Shown piece by piece: positions 15,734 to 23,983 of a stretch of DNA of 63,515 nucleotides. The position numbers and the translations under genes were made by a program. Every line of letters begins with the position of its first letter. Positions within the stretch are counted from its first letter, which is position 1. A model generated the notes under the pieces. That model saw only the letters and a program-made list of their open reading frames with translations, made no database searches and was not told where the DNA came from. Source of the stretch: Verrucomicrobiota bacterium (lineage in GTDB: Bacteria; Verrucomicrobiota; Verrucomicrobiia; Chthoniobacterales; Terrimicrobiaceae); the NCBI GenBank assembly GCA_018970255.1, contig JAGWWS010000015.1:1-63515 (forward strand), given 5' to 3'.

Positions 15734-16879
15734 ATGTCATCCACGGAATCCGGTTATTCGCGCAAGAACCCCTTTCCGGCCACACTGTCTGTAAACCGCA
15801 AACTCACGGGCGAAGGGTCGAACAAGGATACACGCCACTTTGAAATCTCCCTATCCGGCTCGGGCCTTGACTACGAGGTCGGCGACTCCCTCGGGGTTTT
15901 CCCGTCGAACAACCCCGCCCTTGTGGAACTCGTCCTCAAGGAACTCGGATTCACCGGCGCCGAACCCGTCACCACCGCCGACGGCGCGCCCGCCCCACTC
16001 CGCGATGCCCTGCTGAAAAGCTACATCCTCACCGAACCGTCCAAGCAACTCCTGCAGGCGGTCTCGGAGCGCGACAGTTCCGGCGCCTTCCTCGCGAACC
16101 TGCTCCTGCCCGAGGAAAAAGCCTCGCTCGAAAATTTCCTCTGGGGCCGCGATGTCCTCGATGTCCTCCAGGAATTTTCCGCAGCCCGCTTCACTCCGGA
16201 GGAATTCGTCAAACTCCTCCGAAAGCTCCAGCCGCGCCTTTATTCCATCGCCTCGTCCCAGCGCGTGGTCGGCGAGTCGGTCCACCTCACCATCGCCGTG
16301 GTCCGCTATGGCGTGGAACACAGCCCGCGCCGCCGCGAGGGCGTTTGCTCGACCTTCCTCGCCGAGCGCGCCGAGTCCTCCGTGCCGGTCTTTGTCCACA
16401 CCGCGAAACATTTCCGCGTCCCCGAAAACCCTGATGCCCCGGCCATCATGGTCGGTCCGGGCACAGGCATCGCGCCGTTCCGCGCCTTCCTGCAGGAACG
16501 CCAGGCTTCCGGCGCAAAAGGGCCGAACTGGCTTTTCTTCGGCGAACAAAAATCCGCCTCCGATTTCTTCTACAAGGACGAATTCGAAGCCGCCATCGCC
16601 TCCGGCGCCCTCTCGAAATTCACCACCGCATTCTCGCGCGACCAAGCCGAGAAAATCTATGTCCAGCACCGCATGCTCGAGCACGGCGCCGAACTCTACG
16701 ATTGGCTCGAAAAAGGCTCCTTCTTCTATGTCTGCGGCGATGCGAAAAACATGGCCAAGGATGTCGATGCGGCGCTCCACAGCATCGTCGAAAAACACGG
16801 CGCCAAAACGCCCGAACAGGCCAAGGAGTATGTGGACGCCCTGAAAAAGGAAAAACGCTACCGGAAGGATGTCTACTGA
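15734..16879 (+). CDS. Sulfite reductase flavoprotein-like reductase lacking the FMN domain
   Basis: 381 residues equal to the FAD/NADPH half of CysJ. YEVGDSLGVFPSNNP opens the FAD domain, RLYSIASSQ is the flavin motif, GVCSTFLAERA follows, VGPGTGIAPFRAFLQER binds NADPH phosphates, and the chain ends in KRYRKDVY as in CysJ. The N-terminal flavodoxin domain is absent and its usual place is taken by a tRNA gene, so electrons must leave through another carrier. It may feed a siroheme sulfite reductase encoded elsewhere. It overlaps the small gene after it (TGATG). Confidence 0.85.
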   Translation: MSSTESGYSRKNPFPATLSVNRKLTGEGSNKDTRHFEISLSGSGLDYEVGDSLGVFPSNNPALVELVLKELGFTGAEPVTTADGAPAPLRDALLKSYILTEPSKQLLQAVSERDSSGAFLANLLLPEEKASLENFLWGRDVLDVLQEFSAARFTPEEFVKLLRKLQPRLYSIASSQRVVGESVHLTIAVVRYGVEHSPRRREGVCSTFLAERAESSVPVFVHTAKHFRVPENPDAPAIMVGPGTGIAPFRAFLQERQASGAKGPNWLFFGEQKSASDFFYKDEFEAAIASGALSKFTTAFSRDQAEKIYVQHRMLEHGAELYDWLEKGSFFYVCGDAKNMAKDVDAALHSIVEKHGAKTPEQAKEYVDALKKEKRYRKDVY

Positions 16880-17013
16880 TGTCGAAGCGCACCGAGCGCC
16901 TCAAGCTCCCGCTCATCCTCGCCGCACTGGTGGTGATGTCGCTGAAGGTTTGCATCCTGCTCTGGCTCGACCGCCGGTTCCGCAACTTCCCCGCCTCCGA
17001 AGAAAAAGAGTGA
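16879..17013 (+). CDS. Small single-span membrane protein
   Basis: 44 residues: basic start MSKRTERLK, one hydrophobic span PLILAALVVMSLKVCILLWL, then a charged tail. Its ATG overlaps the stop of the reductase gene (TGATG), so the two are co-translated. It may anchor the reductase to the membrane; that is inference. No family recognised. Confidence 0.6.
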   Translation: MSKRTERLKLPLILAALVVMSLKVCILLWLDRRFRNFPASEEKE

Positions 17014-17056
17014 CCCCGCCGCGCGCCGTCCCCGCTCCGCCCAGCCGGACCCGAGC

Positions 17057-18439
17057 TTGAACCCCACGCCCCGCCACATCCACTTCCTGGGCATTTGCGG
17101 CACCGCCATGGGGTCCGTCGCCGCCGCCATGCAGGACCAGGGCTTCCTCGTCACCGGCCAGGACGAAAATGTCTATCCGCCTATGTCGACATTCCTCGAA
17201 TCGAAGGGCGTCGCCATCACCCCGGGGTTCAATCCCGCCGACATCCCCACCGCCGACCTCATCGTCATCGGCAACGCCATGTCCCGCGGCAACCCCGCCG
17301 TCGAATCCGTCCTGAACCGCAAGCTCCTCTACCTCTCCCTCCCGGAGGCGCTAAAACACTTCGTCCTCCGCGGCCGCCACAACCTCGTCGTCACCGGCAC
17401 CCACGGAAAAACCACCACCACCTCGATCCTCGCCTGGATTTTCGAACACGCCGGCCTCGCCCCCGGCTACCTCATCGGCGGCATCCCCGCCAACCTCGGC
17501 CAGGGCGCCAACATCCGCGACTCCCGCTTTTTCATCATCGAAGGCGACGAATACGACACCGCCTTCTTCGACAAGCGCTCGAAATTCGTCCACTACCTCC
17601 CCGAACTCGCCATCGTGAACAACATCGAGTTCGACCACGCCGACATCTACCGCGACCTCGACGAAATCAAAACCAGCTTCCGCCGCCTCCTGAACATCGT
17701 CCCCTCAGGAGGCATCGTCCTCATCAACGGCGACGACCCGAACTGCCTCGATGTGGCAAAAAACTGCCCCGCCCCTGTCGCCACAGTCGGCTTCTCCGCG
17801 GGTTGCGCCAGGCAAATCCAAAACGCCGCGCACTCCCCCGGGGGCTCCTCGTTCGAACTCTCGGGCGAAAAGTTTTCCATCCCCCTCTCCGGCGAATTCA
17901 ACATCCGCAACGCCGCCATGGCCGCCAGCGCAGCGCTCCACTACGGCATCCCCGCAGAAAAAATCCGCTCCGCCCTCGCCTCCTTCCAAGGCATCCGCCG
18001 CCGCCAAGAGGTCCGCGGCACGGTGAACGGCATCACGGTCATCGACGACTTCGGCCACCACCCCACCGCCATCCGCGAAACCCTCGCCGGCCTCCGCAAA
18101 AAATACGGCGCCGCCCGCATCTGGGCATTGTTCGAACCCCGCTCGAACACCACCCGCCGCGCCGTCTTCCAGCACGAGCTCCCCGCAGCCTTCGCAGAAG
18201 CCGACGGCGCCTTCATTGCCCGCATCGCCCGGCTCGAACAACTCCCCGAAAGCGACCGCCTCGACCCCGAGCGCGTCGTGGCCGACATCGCCGCCACCGG
18301 CAAGCCCGCCTTCTACGAACCCACCGCAGCCGCGATCGTCGCCCGCCTCAAGCCCCTCGCCAAATCCGGCGACATCGTCGTCGTCTTCAGCAACGGCGGA
18401 TTCGATGGCATCCACGAAAAGCTCCTCACCAGCCTCTGA
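17057..18439 (+). CDS. mpl: UDP-N-acetylmuramate:L-alanyl-gamma-D-glutamyl-meso-diaminopimelate ligase
   Basis: 460 residues, a Mur ligase of peptidoglycan recycling that joins recovered tripeptide to UDP-MurNAc. HFLGICGTAMGSVAAAM is the N-terminal motif; VVTGTHGKTTTTS is the ATP loop; IIEGDEYDTAFFDKRSKF is diagnostic for Mpl rather than MurC. GEFNIRNAAMA and IDDFGHHPTAIRETL follow in the central and C-terminal domains. The frame begins at TTG 17057, right before the first beta strand; no ATG lies nearby. Confidence 0.93.
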   Translation: MNPTPRHIHFLGICGTAMGSVAAAMQDQGFLVTGQDENVYPPMSTFLESKGVAITPGFNPADIPTADLIVIGNAMSRGNPAVESVLNRKLLYLSLPEALKHFVLRGRHNLVVTGTHGKTTTTSILAWIFEHAGLAPGYLIGGIPANLGQGANIRDSRFFIIEGDEYDTAFFDKRSKFVHYLPELAIVNNIEFDHADIYRDLDEIKTSFRRLLNIVPSGGIVLINGDDPNCLDVAKNCPAPVATVGFSAGCARQIQNAAHSPGGSSFELSGEKFSIPLSGEFNIRNAAMAASAALHYGIPAEKIRSALASFQGIRRRQEVRGTVNGITVIDDFGHHPTAIRETLAGLRKKYGAARIWALFEPRSNTTRRAVFQHELPAAFAEADGAFIARIARLEQLPESDRLDPERVVADIAATGKPAFYEPTAAAIVARLKPLAKSGDIVVVFSNGGFDGIHEKLLTSL

Positions 18440-18529
18440 GACCCTGCAAACGGACGCATCCGCCCAGGCCAGATCGAATTTATTGTTGAAAACCGCCTGC
18501 CGCCCGTCTTTGTTTACCGCCTTGCCAAT

Positions 18530-18604
18530 TCCTGAGTAGCTCAGTGGTAGAGCGATCGGCTGTTAACCGATTGGTCGTAGGTTCGAATCCTACCTCAGGA
18601 GCCA
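18530..18604 (+). tRNA. tRNA-Asn (anticodon GTT)
   Basis: Acceptor TCCTGAG pairs perfectly with CTCAGGA; anticodon stem ATCGG/CCGAT with loop CTGTTAA gives GTT; T-arm TAGGTTCGAATCCTA. Discriminator G and CCA are encoded. Confidence 0.97.
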
Positions 18605-18615
18605 CCCCCGAGCGC

Positions 18616-19260
18616 ATGGACCTAGCGATCTTCCAATCCATCAACCAAAACCCAGCCCACCCCGCGTTCGACACCGCCATGGCCGCGCTGACGAGTTGGG
18701 CCGTCTGGTGGCCGGCACTCGTCATCGCGGGAATCCTCCTCTTGATTTTCGGCGGCTTCCACGGGCGCGCCCTCGTTGTCGTTGCAGGACTCGCCGTCGG
18801 TTTCACGGATGGCCTCGTTTGCAAAAACCTCAAAGAACTTGTCGGCCGCCCTCGCCCCTTCCAAGTCCTCGACGGCGCCCGCACCATTGACCTTGCCCCC
18901 GCCACGCCCCGCATCCTGGCGGTCGCCCTCCCGCTCCAAATCAAAACCTCGAAAATCACCACTCCACCCGATCGCGGCCGCTCCTTCCCGTCATCGCACA
19001 CCGCGAATTGCTTTTGCCTTGCCACCGTCTGCGCGTTTTTCCTGAGACGCGGCTGGATTGCGTTCATCCCCGCCGCATTGGTAGGTTTCAGCAGAATGTA
19101 TGTCGGCGTCCATTGGCCCACGGATGTGCTCGCGGGGGCCTTCGTCGGAGCCGCCTGCGGAGCGCTCGTCGTCATAGCCGCGCGCAACATCTGGAAAAAA
19201 CACGCCGCCCGTTTCGTCCCGGCCATCACCGCCCGCCATCCCGACCTGATCGCCGCATGA
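18616..19260 (+). CDS. PAP2-superfamily membrane phosphatase
   Basis: 214 residues, several membrane spans. The three-part acid phosphatase signature is present: KNLKELVGRPRP, SFPSSHTAN and SRMYVGVHWPTDVLAG, with catalytic His in the last two. Such enzymes dephosphorylate lipid phosphates such as undecaprenyl diphosphate, phosphatidate or lipid A. The ATG at 18616 lies 12 bases past the tRNA-Asn gene. It overlaps the GT39-like gene by 4 bases, so both may act on lipid-linked substrates at the periplasmic face. Confidence 0.9.
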   Translation: MDLAIFQSINQNPAHPAFDTAMAALTSWAVWWPALVIAGILLLIFGGFHGRALVVVAGLAVGFTDGLVCKNLKELVGRPRPFQVLDGARTIDLAPATPRILAVALPLQIKTSKITTPPDRGRSFPSSHTANCFCLATVCAFFLRRGWIAFIPAALVGFSRMYVGVHWPTDVLAGAFVGAACGALVVIAARNIWKKHAARFVPAITARHPDLIAA

Positions 19261-20711
19261 ACACCCGCCAAGCGCTGACCTTCCTCGGAATCCTTGGCAT
19301 CGCGCGTGTCGTCTGGCTCTCGATTCAAGGCATCTCACCGCAGGAAGCCTACTACGCGATGTGCGGCGACCGCCTCGCATCCGCATTCTTCGACGGCCCG
19401 CCCGGCACGGCATTCCTGCTCCACTGCCTTTCTATCGCCACCGCAGGCTCGCTGGAAATCGCCCGCCTCGCCTGGCCCGTGCTCGCCCTCCTCGCCTCCT
19501 GGCTCGCCTACCTTCTGGCCCGAACTCTCTACGGCGAAACCGTGGCCGGCTGGACCATCGCCGCGTTGAACGCCCTCCCCGTCTTCAACGAGCATGCCAC
19601 GAACCCCGGCCCAGCCATGCCGACATTGGCACTCGTCCTCGCTGGAATCCTCGCCGCGCAATCCGCCCGCGAAGGCCGCCGCACAGATTGGACCATCGCC
19701 GCCCTTTTCTTCTCTCTAGCCGCGTTTTTCCGATACGAAGCCGTTCTCGTCCCGCTCGGATTTGCATTCGCACTGATCATTCCGGTTTTCCGAAAAAAAA
19801 CACCCGACCTTCTGGCATTGCTCTCGTTGGTAATCCTACCGATCGCCGCGCTCTGGTTCCCTCTTCTTTGGAATTCCAAACTCGAGTGGATCCCGATTGC
19901 CGGCGGAACACTTCAAACCCTCTGGACCCCGCGCCCCTCATTTTGGGGAACCGAATTCCTCGCCTACATGCGCGAGTTTTCCTTCCCCTCGGCCATTTTG
20001 CTGCTCGCTGGATTGGTCGTCCTCGGAATCACCGCCAAAAAAAATCCAGCCTCCCGCTTTCTTCTCTGCGCCTGCGCACCCGCCGCGATCTGGGCCCTCT
20101 ACCATGCCGTGCTCGGACGCGGACTCTCCAGCGGCGCCTGGCTCGCCTGCGTTCCTCTGCTCATGGTCATCGCCTCGATCGGGATTCGCTCGCGCTGGAT
20201 GTCCACAGCCGGTTCGATAGTCATCGCAGTCGCCCTCTTCTCCACACTCATCCATCTCCGCGAGGCTGGCCTCATGCGCGCCGTCTGGTCGTCCATCGCG
20301 CAACAAGTCCACGAAACCACACGCGAAATGCCCGCCAGCGAAGGCGGAGGCTTCCTCGTTGCGGAAAATGCCGCCCAAGCCTCCATCCTCTCCACATTCT
20401 TCAAATCCACCTCGCCCACGAACTACCCGCCCGTCTTCGTCCACGAGTCACCCGCACTCACCAGCCAATTCGGTATCTGGCCATCCTATGCCGACTTCAT
20501 CGAAACGGACCGCCCCGCCGATGAATTCTTCCAGGAGCAAAAAGGCGTGAATCCCTTCATCGGCCGCAACGCCCTCTACCTCGGCTCCGAGCTTCCGCAA
20601 ACCATCAAAGGCGCCTTTGTTGAAGTCACCCCCCTGCGCCGCCTCAAGCTCCCCGACGGCTCCCCGCTCACCATCTTCCTCTGCATCGATTACCAAACCT
20701 TGCCGCTTTAG
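19257..20711 (+). CDS. Polytopic glycosyltransferase, GT39/ArnT-like
   Basis: 484 residues with about ten predicted membrane helices. Near the N-terminus, GISPQEAYYAMCGDRLASAF matches the first periplasmic loop of PMT/ArnT enzymes, which use polyprenyl-phosphate sugars, with the acidic residue after the aromatic pair. FFDGPPGTAFLLHCL follows as in that family. The soluble C-terminal part is about 120 residues. It is translationally coupled to the PAP2 gene. Acceptor unknown; lipid A or a protein are options. Confidence 0.8.
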   Translation: MNTRQALTFLGILGIARVVWLSIQGISPQEAYYAMCGDRLASAFFDGPPGTAFLLHCLSIATAGSLEIARLAWPVLALLASWLAYLLARTLYGETVAGWTIAALNALPVFNEHATNPGPAMPTLALVLAGILAAQSAREGRRTDWTIAALFFSLAAFFRYEAVLVPLGFAFALIIPVFRKKTPDLLALLSLVILPIAALWFPLLWNSKLEWIPIAGGTLQTLWTPRPSFWGTEFLAYMREFSFPSAILLLAGLVVLGITAKKNPASRFLLCACAPAAIWALYHAVLGRGLSSGAWLACVPLLMVIASIGIRSRWMSTAGSIVIAVALFSTLIHLREAGLMRAVWSSIAQQVHETTREMPASEGGGFLVAENAAQASILSTFFKSTSPTNYPPVFVHESPALTSQFGIWPSYADFIETDRPADEFFQEQKGVNPFIGRNALYLGSELPQTIKGAFVEVTPLRRLKLPDGSPLTIFLCIDYQTLPL

Positions 20712-21436
20712 TTTCCGCCCACTCCGCTCATCCGCAGCGCCTCGGCGAAATTCGATTCCCTCGTCAGCAGCCCAGCCAAATAATCATCTTTTCTCGGAAT
20801 CGATCCCGCGTTCCGAATGTTCTCCGCTTTCGTCAGCCTGGAAAAAATCGCCCGCTTCACACTCGACTTCGCCACGCTCTTTTCCCCGTAGCCATTCGGC
20901 TTGTTGCTCGACCAGAACCTCACATGCGGCACGCCATCCTTCTCCTCCAGCCCCAGATAAACCACCAAATGCCCGCGCTCCTTTTTACCCACGGCATCAT
21001 TCCAAAAAATCTTCAAAAAATCCCCCGGCCGCGCCCGCTCATACTCGGTGAAATTCTCCCCCAGTCCCAGCTCGTGAAACAACCGGGCCGTTCCCGGACC
21101 ATTCGAATTCCATCTTCCCCAAATCCCCACACCATCCGGAACCGCCCTCGGCCTTAGCGCCTCCCAAGGCAAACTCCCCCCGCCCGCCGCCGCCGTCAGT
21201 GCATTGAGAAAAACCAGATACGTCGCACCGGAGCAATAACTCGGCACCGCCCGCTCCGGCCTCACCACAAATGCATCGCCCACCGCTGAGTTCAAGGCAG
21301 TGTGTGCCTCCCGCGTTGTCGCATAGCCACCACCCGATGGCATCCGCGCCACTTGCTCGAGCACTATCGAGTTGAAATCCTCCGCCTGCACCGGAACTAA
21401 TCCGCAAAGCAACAACATAGGAATCACGAGCCTCAT
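20708..21436 (-). CDS. Exported cysteine-peptidase-like protein
   Basis: 242 residues with a signal peptide (MRLVIPMLLLCGLVPVQA). SYCSGATYLVFLNAL and GHLVVYLGLEEKDG suggest a Cys/His pair arranged as in papain-like or NlpC/P60 folds, and VRFWSSN could supply the third polar residue. I cannot name the family. The start codon overlaps the divergent gene's start in the tetramer CATG; GGAGG lies just ahead. The stop codon overlaps the GT39-like stop on the other strand. Confidence 0.6.
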   Translation of the reverse strand: MRLVIPMLLLCGLVPVQAEDFNSIVLEQVARMPSGGGYATTREAHTALNSAVGDAFVVRPERAVPSYCSGATYLVFLNALTAAAGGGSLPWEALRPRAVPDGVGIWGRWNSNGPGTARLFHELGLGENFTEYERARPGDFLKIFWNDAVGKKERGHLVVYLGLEEKDGVPHVRFWSSNKPNGYGEKSVAKSSVKRAIFSRLTKAENIRNAGSIPRKDDYLAGLLTRESNFAEALRMSGVGGN

Positions 21437-22085
21437 GACCTCCAACAAACCGCATCCCCCCGCGCGCGCAAAGTTCCTTTTCACCGGCATCACGCTGGTC
21501 ATCGCTCTCACCTCCGCCACAGCGTGGATTCTCGATTGGACAGCCCTCCGCCCGCTCCAAAACTCCGGCGGACTCTATTTCCCGTTCCACGTCGAAATCC
21601 CCGGCCCACACTTCCTGCAAGCCGATCCCGAGTGGGCCGACGAAAATCTGGCATCCACCTCCGAATCCCTCGCACAGTCGGGTTGCGCCGTCGCCAGCGC
21701 CGCCATGGTCCTCTCCGCCCGCGGACTCGAGATAGACCCCTCGAGCCTCAACGCCTTTCTAACCCGCACCCCCGGCGGCTACACGCCGAACGGCTGGATC
21801 TACTGGGAAAAGGCCCCCGAAATCGATCCCGCCGTCACAGCGAACTTCCTTCCGCATTACGAGGACGCTCCATCCCACTTTTTGATCGATTGGAACCTCC
21901 TCCGTGGAAACCCCATCATCGTCCGCGTCCGCTACGAAAACGGCATCACCCACTTTGTGCCAATCGTCGGAAAACACGGCTTCGAATACCTCATCCGCGA
22001 TCCCGGCGAAGGGGGCAAAAGCGGCACCACCTTCCTCTCCTCCCTCCCCCCACCCATCGAAGCCCTCCGCTTTTACAAAAAGTAG
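21435..22085 (+). CDS. Peptidase C39-like exported protein
   Basis: 216 residues. One N-terminal hydrophobic segment (FLFTGITLVIALTSATAWIL) acts as signal or anchor. FLQADPEWADE, QSGCAVASAAMVL with the likely nucleophile Cys, ITHFVPIVGKHG with the His, and YLIRDPGEGG with the Asp reproduce the C39_2 peptidase pattern. Divergent from another cysteine-peptidase-like gene with overlapping starts; the pair may act on cell-wall peptides or each other, which is inference. Confidence 0.7.
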   Translation: MTSNKPHPPARAKFLFTGITLVIALTSATAWILDWTALRPLQNSGGLYFPFHVEIPGPHFLQADPEWADENLASTSESLAQSGCAVASAAMVLSARGLEIDPSSLNAFLTRTPGGYTPNGWIYWEKAPEIDPAVTANFLPHYEDAPSHFLIDWNLLRGNPIIVRVRYENGITHFVPIVGKHGFEYLIRDPGEGGKSGTTFLSSLPPPIEALRFYKK

Positions 22086-22170
22086 GCGGGCCAATTCCAA
22101 ACCGTCACCGGGCCACCGACACCAAAATCAGAATCGACGCAGGCGCGGAAATGGGCGATTTATCGAAGCA

Positions 22171-23163
22171 ATGGCGACAGCAACGGAAACCACCGCCCCC
22201 GCGCCGGCCGAGTCCCCGGTCCCCACCACGGGCGGGCTCCGCAGCTACTACCGCGTCGCCGCCGAAGCCGGATCCGTCGTCCGCTGCGAACCCGAGGACG
22301 CCCAGATCATCGTCTTCAACTCCCCCACCATCGAGGACGAAGCCGACCTCATGGAGCTCTACAAGATCGACTACCACACGCTCCATTCCTCTCTCGACCC
22401 CGACGAACTTTCCCGCCTCGAATTCGAGACCGACCACGCCGCCATCATCTTCAAGCGCCCGAAAAGTTTTTCCGCCGACGACAACTTCCTCCTCAAGCTC
22501 ACCTCCACCGGCATATTCCTCTACGAGGACCGCATCGTCGTTGTCATGCCCGACGACTCGCCGCTGTTCGAAGGCCGCGCCCCGCTCCGCATTTTCTCCA
22601 TCCAGGATGTGATCCTCCGGTTGCTCTACCAAAGCATCAACCACTTCGAAGGCCACCTCAAAGCCATCAACATGCTCTCCGACTCCCTCGAGCGCCGCAT
22701 CATGACCTCGATGGAAACCCGCTACCTCCTGAACATGTTCGCGCTCGAAAAAAGCCTCGTCTACATCCTGAACGCCATCAATTCGAACGCCGCGCTCTTC
22801 GACAAAATGAAAACCAGCGCCGCGCGCCTCGGCTTCGACCACGACCAGTCCGGAATCCTCGAAGACATAATCATCGAGAACCAGCAGTGCCTTCGCCGAT
22901 CCGAAATTTACTCGCAGGTCATCGCCGGCCTCATGGACGCCCGCGCCTCCATCGTCAGCCACAACCTCAATACCCTCATCAAAAAATTCACCATCTGGAC
23001 CATCGCGATCATGACCGCAAATTTGGTCGTCGGCGTGTTTTCGATGAATGTCGCCCTCCCCCTCCCCGAGGAAAGCCTCTTCTGGCCCTTCTTCCTCATC
23101 AACGCCCTGGCCGTCGGCTCGGCCATTGTCGTCTTTTGGATCTCCCGAGTCCGACGCTGGTAG
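22171..23163 (+). CDS. CorA-like divalent cation transporter with altered GMN motif
   Basis: 330 residues. A soluble alpha/beta domain is followed by long helices (YQSINHFEGHLKAINMLSD) and two C-terminal membrane spans. CorA pores normally carry Gly-Met-Asn at the end of the first span; here it reads VFSMNVALP, with Ser291-Met292-Asn293. The following loop LPLPEES is also unlike the usual MPEL. Fold assignment is firm; transport of Mg2+ is likely but the filter change leaves ion choice open. ATG 22171 is used; the frame is open further upstream without family similarity. Confidence 0.8.
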   Translation: MATATETTAPAPAESPVPTTGGLRSYYRVAAEAGSVVRCEPEDAQIIVFNSPTIEDEADLMELYKIDYHTLHSSLDPDELSRLEFETDHAAIIFKRPKSFSADDNFLLKLTSTGIFLYEDRIVVVMPDDSPLFEGRAPLRIFSIQDVILRLLYQSINHFEGHLKAINMLSDSLERRIMTSMETRYLLNMFALEKSLVYILNAINSNAALFDKMKTSAARLGFDHDQSGILEDIIIENQQCLRRSEIYSQVIAGLMDARASIVSHNLNTLIKKFTIWTIAIMTANLVVGVFSMNVALPLPEESLFWPFFLINALAVGSAIVVFWISRVRRW

Positions 23164-23188
23164 AGACGCTCTCCAGCCTGATCCGGAC

Positions 23189-23983
23189 TCAACCCGCCGC
23201 GCGCCGCGCCTGATCGATGATCACATTCGCGAACCCCGGATCCGTCCCGATCGCCATGCTGTAAAAAAGCTGCCGCCCACGCAGTTCGTGCCTCACCCGC
23301 CGCGATTCGGCTCGCTGGCTCGCAGGCAACTCCCCCTCTTCCTCAATCCCCAAAAGAACCGGAATGTCCTGATAGCTGTGCAGGCCGTCCGAAATGAAAA
23401 ACGGCACCACCACCACATTCGGCATCGAGGATATTTTATCCCACTCTGCGATGAGCGGCGGTTCCTCCATGTAAGCAGCGATCACCTCGCCATACCTCTC
23501 CAGCTCCGAAATTCGCCGCACCTGCTCCTTCGCCGCCACAGCCGAGTTTTCATTCAGGCCGGTCCCGTGCCCCACAATCAAAAGCGCCGTCTCGCGTGTT
23601 GGAACGCCTGCCGCCACCTCGCCCGCACGCGCCAGCAGAAGCTCGGTCATCGCCGGATGATTCCCCACCGGCTCGCAATACCTCACCGTCCTCCCCCCGA
23701 TTTGCGTCACCGGTCCGTCCAGCCCCATCTCACGCGGCACCACAGTCTGCGTGAAATACCCCTCGCTGATGAAATTCGGCACCACGAAAACCTCCTCGCT
23801 ATCGACCATTCGCAGCACCTCGCGATATCCCGGCTCCTCCTTCCAAAAACAACAAACCACCTCTGCAAAAATCCCCCGCTTCCGAATCGCTCGTGCATGC
23901 TCCAGCGTCGGAGCGCTCGAATCCGGATTCACCGTGGATCCATGACCGGCGATCACCAGCGCGCTGCGAGAAAAATCCCTCAC
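23189..23983 (-). CDS. Sirohydrochlorin chelatase, CbiX/SirB type
   Basis: 264 residues made of two related halves. The first has LVIAGHGSTVNPDS and VVPNFISEGYFTQTVVP; the second has LLIVGHGTGLNENS and VVPFFISDGLHSYQDIP. Gly-His-Gly and the later His/Glu bind the metal. CbiX/SirB enzymes insert cobalt or iron into sirohydrochlorin, for cobalamin or siroheme. Start GTG 23983 overlaps the upstream stop as GTGA. Siroheme would suit the CysJ-like reductase nearby, but the metal cannot be read from sequence. Confidence 0.8.
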   Translation of the reverse strand: MRDFSRSALVIAGHGSTVNPDSSAPTLEHARAIRKRGIFAEVVCCFWKEEPGYREVLRMVDSEEVFVVPNFISEGYFTQTVVPREMGLDGPVTQIGGRTVRYCEPVGNHPAMTELLLARAGEVAAGVPTRETALLIVGHGTGLNENSAVAAKEQVRRISELERYGEVIAAYMEEPPLIAEWDKISSMPNVVVVPFFISDGLHSYQDIPVLLGIEEEGELPASQRAESRRVRHELRGRQLFYSMAIGTDPGFANVIIDQARRAAG

